Shown here in pieces: positions 43,032 through 51,939 of a stretch of 64,000 nt of DNA. Below the pieces are notes generated by a model that ran no database searches, was not told where the DNA came from, and was given only the letters and a program-made list of their open reading frames with translations. Both the position numbers and the translations under genes were made by a program. How positions within the stretch are numbered: position 1 is the first letter of the stretch; the number at the start of each line of letters is the position of its first letter. The DNA is taken from contig NZ_RZNA01000040.1 of the NCBI RefSeq assembly GCF_003992595.1, positions 186,001-250,000 of the forward strand. The letters run 5' to 3'. Source of the stretch: Flagellimonas oceanensis. Lineage in GTDB: Bacteria; Bacteroidota; Bacteroidia; Flavobacteriales; Flavobacteriaceae.

Positions 43032-44039
43032 TCAATTAGCGGTTACTCCCTCAAATGTCATAACCACAGGTTTTATGGTGCCATCCGGGTTGAATTCCAT
43101 TTTATCCATGCAGGTAACCCGATGATCGCGGTCCTTGTTGGGAATGGGCCTCCTGTGATATACGATAATCCATTCATCCGTACCAGGCTTGTTGATTACG
43201 GAATGATGTCCCGCTCCAGTGGCAATATCCCCTTCTTTGGATTCCAAAATCGTCCCGATGCGATTGTATGGCCCCGTAGGTTTGTCGGACATGGCGTAGG
43301 CCACTGTGTAACTGCCGTCCGTCCAGTTACCTTCGGACCACATAAAGTAATATATACCGTTTCTCAGAAACATAAATGGTCCTTCCACATAACCTTCAGG
43401 CGTGATTTCTTTAAACAAGCTTCCATCCTCCCATGGTTGAAAGCCTGTAAAATCTTCATTGAGTTTTCCCAGGTTGCAATGGCTCCATCCACCGTAGAAA
43501 AAATAATGGGTGCCATCCACGTCCTTAAAAACAAACTGATCGATAGGTTGTGCATCATTGTAAAAGTCGGATATCAGGGGTTCTCCCAAATAATCCTCGA
43601 AAGGCCCAGCAGGGGTCTCCGCTACCGCTACGCCGATTCCGCCATAATGGTTGATGTCGTTATTTGGGTCGTAGGAGCTTCTGCCTGGCCGTTGAATGTC
43701 GTTCGCACCAAAAAACAGGTAGTACTTACTGTCTTTTTCAATGATGGAGGGTGCCCATAAAGCCTGTCGCAACCATTTGATCTTGGTGGTGTCCAAAATT
43801 CGTTCGTGTTTTTTCCAATTCACTAGGTCTTTGGATGAAAAAGCATCAAAATGAAGCTGTTTATCGTAATCATCGGAAAAGGTAGGGTAGACCCAATAGG
43901 TGTCCCCAAAAACGATTCCTTCGGGGTCGGCGTACCATCCTTCAAAAATAGGATTGTTCTGTTTTTCGTTGGATTGTTGGGCAAATATGCCTGTTCCCAT
44001 CAGGCAGCATACGGCAATTGTAAAATTTTTAATGTTCAT
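43032..44039 (-). CDS. Secreted glycoside hydrolase family 43 enzyme
   Basis: Five-bladed beta-propeller glycosidase of 335 residues (arabinofuranosidase or xylosidase type). The start was moved to MNIKNFTIA with signal ending GIFAQ. The catalytic base is Asp38 in FEGWYADPE, another Asp is in HFDAFSSKDLVNW, and the general acid is the Glu of YVEGPFMFLRNG. The propeller phrases LWAPSIIEKDSKYYLFFG and YYFMWSEGNW are typical. No SusC/SusD pair is near, so it is not in a classical utilisation locus. The gap to the FAD protein is 23 bp on the same strand. Confidence 0.92.
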   Translation of the reverse strand: MNIKNFTIAVCCLMGTGIFAQQSNEKQNNPIFEGWYADPEGIVFGDTYWVYPTFSDDYDKQLHFDAFSSKDLVNWKKHERILDTTKIKWLRQALWAPSIIEKDSKYYLFFGANDIQRPGRSSYDPNNDINHYGGIGVAVAETPAGPFEDYLGEPLISDFYNDAQPIDQFVFKDVDGTHYFFYGGWSHCNLGKLNEDFTGFQPWEDGSLFKEITPEGYVEGPFMFLRNGIYYFMWSEGNWTDGSYTVAYAMSDKPTGPYNRIGTILESKEGDIATGAGHHSVINKPGTDEWIIVYHRRPIPNKDRDHRVTCMDKMEFNPDGTIKPVVMTFEGVTAN

Positions 44040-44093
44040 TGATAGTCTATAATGTTTGGTTGAAACTTTAATATGAAACAAAGATGTGTCACA

Positions 44094-44777
44094 TCAAATA
44101 TTTTTTACTTTTTCTTCATCAATTTTATAAAGAATGATTTGTTGTGTATCCCAATAGCTTTTTTTGAGAAACTTTCTCAAGGATTGGAACTCTGTAGGTG
44201 CAAAGGAGCCATTTTTGGAATAAAAAACACCGTTGTGGTAGTAAGCATAATGAATGGCTCTTCCATTTTTGTTGATAAAGGAAAGCAAAACATCATTTGG
44301 TAATGGTTCATTAAGGTTTCGCCTTGGCTTTGTGTTGACCAAGCCTATCTGCTGGAAGTAATTGTCCAGAATTTTTTCTGCTGATTCGAGTCCAATATGT
44401 GTGGATTTCCCAAAAACGATTTGGTCAAAGGCTTCATTGTGCTCAAAATAGCTTTCAAGTGCATATGAATAACAGTTTTGTGCACCTCTTCTCAATACAC
44501 CGAGAAGTTCATCAATTTCTTCCTTGGAAGTGTAAAGGGTACTGTCCTTGGCAGATTCCCGTAGGCTTTTGATTAAAGTGGGATCTACCTGTATCTGTTC
44601 TTTTTGTATATCGACTTGTATGGTGTCCTTCAACCAAAGCATTTCAATGATGTGGGAATTCAATTTGGTCTCAATGGTGTCCAAGACCTTCGTTTTTATA
44701 AGGGAAGTTGTTTGGGCGTATCCTTGGACAAGAACCGTGAGCAATAGAATAGTTGAAACTATGTTTTTACGAGGCAT
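44094..44777 (-). CDS. Secreted protein with a possible Cys-His (NlpC-like) domain
   Basis: A 227-residue protein with signal MPRKNIVSTILLLTVLVQGYA (start moved 189 bp inside the longest frame). The region QNCYSYALESYF carries an Asn-Cys pair at a helix start, and further on GRAIHYAYYHNGVFYSKNGS places a His in a beta hairpin, the order seen in NlpC/P60 and related papain-like domains. I do not recognise a specific family. The gene start overlaps the 3' end of the upstream NAD-binding gene by 11 bp. Confidence 0.7.
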   Translation of the reverse strand: MPRKNIVSTILLLTVLVQGYAQTTSLIKTKVLDTIETKLNSHIIEMLWLKDTIQVDIQKEQIQVDPTLIKSLRESAKDSTLYTSKEEIDELLGVLRRGAQNCYSYALESYFEHNEAFDQIVFGKSTHIGLESAEKILDNYFQQIGLVNTKPRRNLNEPLPNDVLLSFINKNGRAIHYAYYHNGVFYSKNGSFAPTEFQSLRKFLKKSYWDTQQIILYKIDEEKVKNI

Positions 44778-45699
44778 TTTGTTCTTTTTTGATTTGAATG
44801 ATACCTTCTTTAAAACTGGTTGTTTTGAAGGATGGAAACTTTTGGTTGAATTTATCGAACTTAAAAATATTATCACATTGGTAGCGGGGTAAAAGTTCCT
44901 GTAATTCTTTAATCTGTTTATTGAAAATGCCCCCAATATTGAATTGCCATTTTTTGAGAACAGCATATTTTAATTCCCTACCGTAAACTTCGGAAGCCAT
45001 GTTTATCATTTCGCTGTACGTAGGTCGACTGTCATCACAGGGCAAGTGCCATGTTTGGTCATAGCAATCAGGGGTGTTCCCGATCAATGCCATGGCCCTG
45101 CTCGCATCTGGGGTCCATATCAATGTTCTTTTGGTATCATCCCGCAAAGGGACTTTTAATTTCTTGTGCTGTTCAATATTATCAAAAATCAAGGTGTTGG
45201 TAACGCTCTGGGTCTTGTTTGGGCCGTAGAATTCAGGAGCCCTGCAAATTACAGCCTCAATGCTGCCATTCCTCATTTCACGCAATAACATTTCAGTTAT
45301 TTGAGCCCTTACCTTGGATTTTCGGCCAACGGGAGCAAAAGCACTTTCTTCGGTCTGTGGTTCGCTGGTTTTAGCATACATATACGTATTATCAAAAAGG
45401 ACCAATTTACATTCGTGCTTTTTACAGGCTGCGATAACGTTTTGCATCATCACGGGAAATTTTTCCTCCCATATTTTTGAATCAATGGGAAGGCCAACCG
45501 TTACATAGGCAATCCCACTTCCCTTAACTGCTTCGTGGGTTGCTTCGTGATCCATCAGGTTGGCGGGAAAAAGTTGGTCCGTGTCATGCACTTTTTTTGG
45601 GTTTCTGCTCACCAAACGAATCTCTTTAGAATAATTTCTATACAGTTCCTTGGTCAATTCTTCCCCTATCTGTCCGTTTGCTCCTAGTATGGTGTGCAT
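44767..45699 (-). CDS. NAD(P)-binding epimerase/NmrA-like protein
   Basis: Atypical short-chain dehydrogenase of 310 residues. The Rossmann motif is ILGANGQIGEEL (residue 4 on), followed by IRLVSRNPKK, the Asp/Asn region ANLMDHEATHEAVKGSG and the strand KLVLFDNTYMY, where Tyr replaces the YxxxK site in a non-standard setting. Substrate is unknown. It is divergent from the TrmH-type methyltransferase and overlaps the next gene on its strand by 11 bp. Confidence 0.87.
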   Translation of the reverse strand: MHTILGANGQIGEELTKELYRNYSKEIRLVSRNPKKVHDTDQLFPANLMDHEATHEAVKGSGIAYVTVGLPIDSKIWEEKFPVMMQNVIAACKKHECKLVLFDNTYMYAKTSEPQTEESAFAPVGRKSKVRAQITEMLLREMRNGSIEAVICRAPEFYGPNKTQSVTNTLIFDNIEQHKKLKVPLRDDTKRTLIWTPDASRAMALIGNTPDCYDQTWHLPCDDSRPTYSEMINMASEVYGRELKYAVLKKWQFNIGGIFNKQIKELQELLPRYQCDNIFKFDKFNQKFPSFKTTSFKEGIIQIKKEQNAS

Positions 45700-45782
45700 A
45701 TGTGTTATGTAACGCTTAGCTCCTAAGATAGCAAATCCATTTTTCAGGAAACCAAAATTCCAATTTTTCCTATCTTGGTTTT

Positions 45783-46436
45783 ATGTTTGATGATGACTTG
45801 TTGACATACCTGGAAACCTATCTTACCGAAGAGCGTAAACAGCGTTTTTTGGACGTGCTACAACAACGAACAAGGCATATTACCGTTGCCATCGAAGATG
45901 TATACCAATTGCACAATACCAGTGCCATAATTCGCAGTTGTGATGTTTTTGGGGTACAAGACGTTCATGTGGTAGAGGACCGATTCGGTAAACGGCTGGA
46001 CAAGAACATAGCCATGGGGGCCGAGCAATGGGTGGATGTACGGCGATACAGAAATACCACGGACTGCATTTCCCAATTAAAAAATACGGGTTACCAAATT
46101 ATAGCGACCACTCCGCACAATAATTCCACACTACTGCCCAATTTTTTTCCAAATGAAAAATCCGCCATTTTCTTTGGTACCGAGAAAGAAGGCCTTTCTG
46201 AAGAAGTGATGCAACAGGCAGATGGATTCCTAAAAATTCCGATGGTGGGCTTCTCCGAGAGCTTGAATGTTTCCGTTTCGGCGGCAATCATTATACAGCA
46301 ATTGGCCCAAAAAGTACGTGATTCCTATCTTGATTGGCAATTGTCTGATATTGAGGTGCTGGAAAAAAGGTTGGACTGGACCAAAAAATCCATAAAGGAC
46401 GTCAACGGCATTATAAAAAGATACCTGGCCGAATAA
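45783..46436 (+). CDS. trmH: SpoU/TrmH-family RNA 2'-O-methyltransferase
   Basis: SPOUT-fold enzyme of 217 residues that methylates a ribose 2'-OH with SAM, probably G18 of tRNAs as in TrmH. Motif 1 lies in HNTSAIIRSCDVFGVQDVHVV, motif 2 in FGTEKEGLSEEV, and motif 3 in VGFSESLNVSVSAAIIIQQL, which forms the trefoil knot. The length fits TrmH better than RlmB, which has an added N-terminal domain. A TATCTTGG box ends only five bases before the start. Confidence 0.9.
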   Translation: MFDDDLLTYLETYLTEERKQRFLDVLQQRTRHITVAIEDVYQLHNTSAIIRSCDVFGVQDVHVVEDRFGKRLDKNIAMGAEQWVDVRRYRNTTDCISQLKNTGYQIIATTPHNNSTLLPNFFPNEKSAIFFGTEKEGLSEEVMQQADGFLKIPMVGFSESLNVSVSAAIIIQQLAQKVRDSYLDWQLSDIEVLEKRLDWTKKSIKDVNGIIKRYLAE

Positions 46437-46479
46437 AAATTTTTGTAATTTTAACTGTTAATCAATCAATTACACAGTT

Positions 46480-47007
46480 ATGCTAATACTTTATATTGTT
46501 TTGGCGGTGGTGGTTCTTATCCTAATCTTGGCCGCCATTGCTCCTAAAAATTATGATGTTTCCCGCGCTATCGAAATCCATCGATCTAAAGATGTTGTTT
46601 TCGCGTATCTCAAATCGTTGAAAAAACAGGATGAATGGTCTCTATGGGGGAAACGTGACCCGAACATGGAAAAGAAATTTACGGGAACCGATGAAGAGGT
46701 CGGAGCCATTAGTTATTGGAGCGGCAACAAGGAAGTAGGGGAAGGGGAACAGGAAATCATCAAAATCATTGATGGCGAGCGGATTGATTCTGAACTACGG
46801 TTTTTGAAGCCGTTTAAATCCAATTCTGATGCTTACATTCTTACTAAAGAGGTAGAACCCAAAGTAACCAAAGTAATTTGGGGATTTTCCGGGAAGAACA
46901 AGTTTCCTATGAGCATTGTGATGCTCTTCATGAACATGGACAAAGCCGTGGGCAAAGATTTTGAAGAAGGTCTTGCCAGTTTAAAAGAAATTTTGGAAAA
47001 CCAATAA
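46480..47007 (+). CDS. SRPBCC-family protein with N-terminal membrane segment
   Basis: A START/Bet v1-like protein of 175 residues. An N-terminal hydrophobic segment (ILYIVLAVVVLILILAAIAP) anchors it. The domain begins with VSRAIEIHRSKDVVFAYLKS, typical of polyketide-cyclase-like SRPBCC proteins, and ends with the long helix KAVGKDFEEGLASLKEILEN. These bind hydrophobic ligands. It is 43 bp after the methyltransferase and 3 bp before the VOC gene, so it likely shares a transcript with the latter. Confidence 0.88.
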   Translation: MLILYIVLAVVVLILILAAIAPKNYDVSRAIEIHRSKDVVFAYLKSLKKQDEWSLWGKRDPNMEKKFTGTDEEVGAISYWSGNKEVGEGEQEIIKIIDGERIDSELRFLKPFKSNSDAYILTKEVEPKVTKVIWGFSGKNKFPMSIVMLFMNMDKAVGKDFEEGLASLKEILENQ

Positions 47008-47010
47008 GTT

Positions 47011-47391
47011 ATGGAATACAATATGGTTGGCTGGTTCGAGATTCCTGTAGCGGATATGGACCGTGCAAAAAAGTTTTATGACGACGTTTTCCAGGTCGAC
47101 ATCAAATTACAGGATTTTGGAGGAACCAAGATGGGCTGGTTTCCTGCGGATCATGGAAAACCAGGGGCTTCGGGCTCCCTTATAAAAAACAAGGATTGGT
47201 ACCAGCCTAGTGAGCGTGATGGGGTACTGGTTTACTTCAATAGCATGGATGTGCAAGAGGAACTGGACCGAATTGAGTTAAACGGTGGTAAAATTGTTCA
47301 GGAAAAGACTCAAATTAGTCCTGATATAGGTTATATGGCGGTGTTTTTGGACACGGAGGGCAACCGAATTGCCCTTCATTCCAGACAATAA
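47011..47391 (+). CDS. VOC-family (glyoxalase/bleomycin-resistance fold) protein
   Basis: A 126-residue protein with two beta-alpha-beta-beta-beta units. The opening VGWFEIPVADMDRAKKFYDDV and the ending YMAVFLDTEGNRIALHS are typical. The metal site is not intact in the expected positions, so a ligand-binding role is possible. It lies 3 bp after the SRPBCC gene. Its stop and that of the convergent alpha-amylase gene are 2 bp apart, inside the palindrome AATAAGCTTATT. Confidence 0.9.
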   Translation: MEYNMVGWFEIPVADMDRAKKFYDDVFQVDIKLQDFGGTKMGWFPADHGKPGASGSLIKNKDWYQPSERDGVLVYFNSMDVQEELDRIELNGGKIVQEKTQISPDIGYMAVFLDTEGNRIALHSRQ

Positions 47392-47393
47392 GC

Positions 47394-49082
47394 TTATTCC
47401 ACAAGTTCCAATAGGGCAATATCAAAATCGTTTTCCAGAATGACTTTTCCGTTGGCTACGGTAACTTCGGTCTCGGAATAGGTATCGTACAATTTTGTGC
47501 CGTCGCCAAAGAATCCTTTTACCCAAAGTGATTTTTTACCTTTAGGTAAATCCAAGCCTACGACGACTTTATCCCGATATTCCCCGTTGACATAGGTTCT
47601 TGAGAATACATAAGGCGATTTGGCCAAACGTTTATGCTTACCTGCACCTATGGCGGGATGATTAGCTCGGAACTGACCCAATTTTTGCCAGTGCTTGTGT
47701 ATTTTCTGTGTTTCGGGAAGGCTGTCCAAATCTTCCCAGTTCATGAATGAACGTAGCGTGGCGTCACCTTGGGTGCCTTCAATAATCAAACTACGTGATG
47801 TTTCATCCCCGTAATATACTTGAGAGGCGCCCGGAGTGAGCAAAAGTACATTGGCTGTGCGATAAGGTTTTGTGCGGTCTTTATCGTAAGGCGCACCATC
47901 GTCATGCGAGGTTAAATAGTTGAGTACGCCTTTGTCCTTTAATTTGGTATGAAGGAGTTTGCTGTATTTTTTGAATATGGTCTCATAGCTTTTGTCCGCA
48001 TCGCTTTTTAGTTCAAAATTGATGAGACTTTTAAAACCATAATCGAAGAAGTCCACTTTTTTGTCACCAAAATTAAATTCGCGACCACCGGAAATACCGT
48101 AGTTGTAGACCTCGCCGACCATATAGAAAGGATTGTCGTCCAATACTTTATCCTGATGCTTCTTTTTCCACATCTCAAAAGCATAGTTGGCCTCTTTATG
48201 AAGGTCCGCCCAGGCATTTTCATTCACATGTTTAACCGTATCCACACGAAAACCATCAACGCCTAGGTCGTTAATGTAATCCGTAAGCCATTTGATGATA
48301 TAGTAGCGTGGTGCCCTCGGGTATCCGGTACGGTCAAAAAACAACTGAAGTTCATCCAGTTCTTTGCTCAAACGACCTTCCTCTTTCCATTTGGCCAATA
48401 GGGCATCGGGCAATTCGACAGCTACATCGGATTCTGTAAGGATATCAGGGAGGTTTTCCACCAAGGTGCAGGCGGTTGTGTTTTCGTAGGTGGTAAACTC
48501 ACATTTTGGCCCTGTTCTTACCCAATCATCCGGCCAAACGTGGTCTTTTTCGGTAACGGGTCCGGTATGATTCAAAACAACATCCAAAAGAATACGAATT
48601 CCTTTGCTATGAGCAGTCTTCACTAATTCTTCCAAATCCTTCCTAGTTCCGAAGTTGGGGTCGATGGAAGTCCAATCCTTGGCCCAATAGCCATGATACC
48701 CATAGGTTTTTCCTGTTCCCTCGTCCGTTGCTCCATGAATTTGTTCCACTACAGGGGTGAACCAAATTGCGTTGATGCCGAGGTCAGTGAAATATCCTTC
48801 TTTAATTTTTTGTGTGATTCCCTCTATGTCACCACCTTCAAAGCCTCTTAGGACGGCGGTTTCTTCTGTGCGACCAAAATTCACATCGTTATTGGGGTTG
48901 CCATTGTTGAAACGGTCGGTAAGCAAGAAATAGATGTTGGCACCTTCCCATACAAAAGGCACTTCTTTTTTTGGAGCTTCTTCTTCAACTACTTGCGCCT
49001 GCGTGGCTTCCTGCTGTTTTTGAACTTTCCTGCAGCCAATAAATAAGGGTATCGAGAACAAAACAACAAGTAGTTTTTTCAT
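47394..49082 (-). CDS. GH13 alpha-amylase lipoprotein
   Basis: Secreted alpha-glucan hydrolase of 562 residues. It has lipobox FIGC at residue 17 and a Gln/Glu-rich linker, then a TIM barrel with the four GH13 regions: DVVLNHTG, GFRVDTVKH (nucleophile Asp), MVGEVYN (acid/base Glu) and LTSHDDG (transition-state Asp). An all-beta C-terminal domain ends the protein. No SusC/D genes are adjacent. It acts on starch-like glucans on the cell surface or in the periplasm. Confidence 0.94.
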   Translation of the reverse strand: MKKLLVVLFSIPLFIGCRKVQKQQEATQAQVVEEEAPKKEVPFVWEGANIYFLLTDRFNNGNPNNDVNFGRTEETAVLRGFEGGDIEGITQKIKEGYFTDLGINAIWFTPVVEQIHGATDEGTGKTYGYHGYWAKDWTSIDPNFGTRKDLEELVKTAHSKGIRILLDVVLNHTGPVTEKDHVWPDDWVRTGPKCEFTTYENTTACTLVENLPDILTESDVAVELPDALLAKWKEEGRLSKELDELQLFFDRTGYPRAPRYYIIKWLTDYINDLGVDGFRVDTVKHVNENAWADLHKEANYAFEMWKKKHQDKVLDDNPFYMVGEVYNYGISGGREFNFGDKKVDFFDYGFKSLINFELKSDADKSYETIFKKYSKLLHTKLKDKGVLNYLTSHDDGAPYDKDRTKPYRTANVLLLTPGASQVYYGDETSRSLIIEGTQGDATLRSFMNWEDLDSLPETQKIHKHWQKLGQFRANHPAIGAGKHKRLAKSPYVFSRTYVNGEYRDKVVVGLDLPKGKKSLWVKGFFGDGTKLYDTYSETEVTVANGKVILENDFDIALLELVE

Positions 49083-49180
49083 GGATTGGGATTTTGTTTA
49101 AAGCTATAAAATGCCTAGGTAAATATAAAATTTATTTATATCCACTTTAAACAATCCAAACACAAAATTAATTCAGGTGG

Positions 49181-49963
49181 TTATTGATTTCTATTCAGCA
49201 CTTTGTATTCTTCATAGCAGCTGGAAATCGCATCCAAAATCTGAAGATCGTTGGCTGTTTTTATAAAGGATTTGGAATAATTGCAGTTGTTGAGAATATC
49301 CTCAATATCCACTTTTTCCAGTTGAAGCAACTCTGTCAAGGTCTCCCTATCAAACTTGGAAGCCAAAAGATCGCGAATGTTGTCATCCTCTTTGATTTGA
49401 CGGAGCTTTCGCATCTGTTTCGGTTTCTTTCCAAACAAGTTCCGTAAGAGGTCTGCCGGGTTAAGAATGGCTCCCAAAACCTTCGTGACCGCACTTGGGT
49501 TTCGGTTTCCTGCTTCGTAACTGGTAGGAAGCCCCGAAATACTGTACTGTTTGGCATCGTTTATAGGTAGATTTTTTACATCTATTTCCAAATAGCCTGT
49601 AAGCTGATAAGGCCTCACAACCACTTCCTCAAGGGCATAGGCCAACTCGGTCAATGCAATTTCAGTATTCCCAAACCGAAACATATCATTGGTTACCCGT
49701 ACTTTTTGTGTTTTGAATCCTAAGTACGAAAAGTACAGCGTATCGTTGACCGCAGCGGGTATGGTAAACTTACCTTCAGGATTGGTAATAGTACCTTTTA
49801 CCTGATTGAGATTGACCACATGCACACTTTCCAATGGAAAATCCGTTTGGGCATTGATTACCGTTGCGGTAAAATCCTGAACTTCTTGGCTTTCATCATC
49901 TTCAACTTGAGAAAAACCGAGCAGTGGGATAAGGGACAGTAGTATAAGTAGTAATCTTCTCAT
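49181..49963 (-). CDS. Carboxypeptidase-like regulatory-domain protein, exported
   Basis: A 260-residue secreted protein with signal MRRLLLILLSLIPLLGFSQ. Residues about 30-105 are a CarboxypepD_reg-like beta-sandwich (FTATVINAQTDFPLESVHVVN, KGTITNPEGKFTIP, LYFSYLGFKTQKV), as found at the N-terminus of SusC-type receptors. The rest is helical (RDLLASKFDRETLTELLQLE) with no barrel. Such proteins are common in flavobacteria with no known activity. The 97-bp gap to the amylase gene carries no clear promoter. Confidence 0.88.
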   Translation of the reverse strand: MRRLLLILLSLIPLLGFSQVEDDESQEVQDFTATVINAQTDFPLESVHVVNLNQVKGTITNPEGKFTIPAAVNDTLYFSYLGFKTQKVRVTNDMFRFGNTEIALTELAYALEEVVVRPYQLTGYLEIDVKNLPINDAKQYSISGLPTSYEAGNRNPSAVTKVLGAILNPADLLRNLFGKKPKQMRKLRQIKEDDNIRDLLASKFDRETLTELLQLEKVDIEDILNNCNYSKSFIKTANDLQILDAISSCYEEYKVLNRNQ

Positions 49964-50038
49964 GCAATCTTTGTAGCTATAAAAGTACTAAACAAAGAAA
50001 AATAAATAGGAGAGACTTACCATTTAATATAGAATTAA

Positions 50039-51793
50039 CTAATAAAACCCTTGCTTCTTCTTGCCTCCTTTTTTGCCGTAACCGCCCTTTTTTCCTCCTT
50101 TGTAGGACTTATTGCCACCTCTTCGGCCTCCGCCGCCTCCTTTTCTACCGCGACGTTTTTTGCCTCCTTTTCCGCCACCACCGCCGGGGTTTTTGGAAAC
50201 TTCAACATTTATAAAACGTCCTTCCAGTTTAAAGTCGGTAAAGGTTTGAAGAATGAATTCGGTAAGTTGCGCATCTGTGTTGAAAAAGGAGAAAGAATCC
50301 TTGGTATCTACATTGTAGACATCCTCTTTTTCCAAGTTCAAGGTATCACGAAGGAAATCCTTCAGGCTCATCCAGTCGTAACCATCGCGTTCGCCAACAT
50401 TGATAAAGTAACGAACGGAACCTTCGGTCGGAATATCTCCTTTACCACTTCCTGTTCCTTTTCCTGAATCTTGACTGTTGAGGTCTTTGGTTTTGCTGTA
50501 ATAATTGTAGAATTGAGTGAATTCTACGGAGAATATCTTTTTGATGAGCTCTTCACGATCAATACCTTCCAAAACATCGTTGATGGCGGGTAAATAGCTA
50601 TCAATCTCTGTATTGACTTTGGTTTCTTTGATCCTATTGGCCAAATGATATAATTGAATCTCACAGATTTCGATACCATCGGGAATCTTTTTGGATAAAA
50701 ATTCCTGCTGAATCTTTTTCTCAATAGCCTTGATTTTCCTGAGTTCGGAACGTGTAACGATCACCATGGAGATCCCTGACTTTCCGGCACGACCTGTACG
50801 ACCACTTCGGTGCGTATAGGTTTCGATTTCATCAGGCAGCTGGTAGTTGATCACGTGTGTCACATCATCCACATCGATACCTCGGGCCGCCACATCGGTA
50901 GCCACCAACATCTGTACCTGCTTTTTACGGAAGGAGTTCATGACCAAATCACGTTGGTTCTGGCTCAAATCTCCGTGCAAAGCACCGGCGTTGTAACCAT
51001 CTTCAATAAGCTTTTCGGCCACACGTTGGGTATCTCTTTTGGTTCTACAGAACACTACGGAGAAGATACCTGGGTTGGCATCCGCCAAACGCTTTAACGC
51101 GGCATAACGATCGCGTCCGCCTACCACATAATACTCGTGCTGTACGGTGGAAGCCCCTGCATTTTTGGACCCAACGGTTATTTCGATGGGTTTATGCATG
51201 AACTTTTTGGCGATTGTGGCCACTTCTTTCGGCATGGTTGCTGAAAATAGCCAAGTAAACTTTTCTTTAGGGGTATTGGACAAAATGTCCTTAATATCCT
51301 CGTAGAAGCCCATGTTCAACATTTCATCGGCTTCATCCAGTACGCAATAATCAATTTTGGAGATATCGACCATGTTTCGGCCGATCATGTCCTTCATACG
51401 ACCGGGAGTGGCCACAACAATCTGTGCGCCTCTCTTTATTTGTCGGGCCTGTTCGGTAATGCTGGCACCACCATAAATGGCTACCACATTCAGTCCCTTC
51501 ACGTATTTGGAATAGAGTTTTAATTCGTTGGTGATCTGTAAGCAAAGCTCCCGTGTAGGGGAGAGAATCAATCCTTGCGTGGTTCTGCTATCCTGTTGGA
51601 TTTTTTGAATCATCGGAAATCCAAAAGCGGCAGTTTTACCTGTTCCTGTTTGTGCTAAGGCAACCAAATCGGTTTCCTGCTCCAATAAAATTGGGATTGA
51701 TTTTTCTTGTACTTCAGAGGGGGATTCAAATCCCAGGTCGGAAATAGCATCCAATAGGGGTTTGTCCAACCCCAAGGCTTCAAATTTTGTCAT
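50039..51793 (-). CDS. deaD: DEAD-box ATP-dependent RNA helicase (CsdA/DeaD-like)
   Basis: RNA helicase of 584 residues: Q motif, Walker A AQTGTGKTAA (residue 43 on), PTREL, VLDEADEML, SAT, and motif VI HRSGRTGRAG. A DbpA-like RNA-binding domain follows (VRYFINVGERDGYDWMSLKDF), then a tail of about 50 residues almost wholly Gly, Lys and Arg. CsdA helicases act on structured mRNA and ribosome assembly, often at low temperature. The promoter is about 110 bp upstream, so the transcript has a long leader with paired segments (51811-51878). Confidence 0.95.
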   Translation of the reverse strand: MTKFEALGLDKPLLDAISDLGFESPSEVQEKSIPILLEQETDLVALAQTGTGKTAAFGFPMIQKIQQDSRTTQGLILSPTRELCLQITNELKLYSKYVKGLNVVAIYGGASITEQARQIKRGAQIVVATPGRMKDMIGRNMVDISKIDYCVLDEADEMLNMGFYEDIKDILSNTPKEKFTWLFSATMPKEVATIAKKFMHKPIEITVGSKNAGASTVQHEYYVVGGRDRYAALKRLADANPGIFSVVFCRTKRDTQRVAEKLIEDGYNAGALHGDLSQNQRDLVMNSFRKKQVQMLVATDVAARGIDVDDVTHVINYQLPDEIETYTHRSGRTGRAGKSGISMVIVTRSELRKIKAIEKKIQQEFLSKKIPDGIEICEIQLYHLANRIKETKVNTEIDSYLPAINDVLEGIDREELIKKIFSVEFTQFYNYYSKTKDLNSQDSGKGTGSGKGDIPTEGSVRYFINVGERDGYDWMSLKDFLRDTLNLEKEDVYNVDTKDSFSFFNTDAQLTEFILQTFTDFKLEGRFINVEVSKNPGGGGGKGGKKRRGRKGGGGGRRGGNKSYKGGKKGGYGKKGGKKKQGFY

Positions 51794-51810
51794 AGCGGTG
51801 TAAATACCTT

Positions 51811-51878
51811 AAATCGCAAATATGTTTGTGTTGTATAGAGCGATTTTTAGTATTTCCCGTTCAAGCCCATCACAACAC
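51811..51878 (-). promoter_or_regulatory. Structured 5' leader of the DEAD-box helicase mRNA
   Basis: On the minus strand, AAATCGC (51846-51840) and GCGATTT (51817-51811) pair over 7 bp and enclose a loop that contains ACAACAC (51834-51828). A further upstream GTGTTGT (51878-51872) can pair with that loop, making a potential pseudoknot or an alternative fold. Leaders that change shape are known for cold-shock genes; here it is inference. Confidence 0.45.
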
Positions 51879-51909
51879 CTTGCCCATACCGGCGGCGTTA
51901 ATAAAGCGG

Positions 51910-51939
51910 CAAAGGTACACTTATTTTGATCGGTGCAAG
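51910..51939 (-). promoter_or_regulatory. Promoter of the DEAD-box helicase gene
   Basis: The minus strand reads CTTG (51939-51936), 18 bp, then TACCTTTG (51917-51910). The predicted start is about 110 bases before the helicase ATG. The -33 box directly touches the rdgB stop codon. Confidence 0.6.

Noticed and set aside
42966-43760. 264-codon plus-strand frame
   Set aside because: It is fully antisense to the GH43 gene, whose catalytic motifs and signal peptide are clear; the frame's protein shows no domain.
47387-47398. Palindrome AATAAGCTTATT at two stop codons
   Set aside because: It simply comes from two facing TAA stops two bases apart; too short and AT-rich to call a site.
43032-49082. 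Polysaccharide utilisation locus (GH43 plus GH13)
   Set aside because: No SusC/SusD pair, and the two enzymes are 3 kb apart on a strand with unrelated genes and opposite-strand genes between them.
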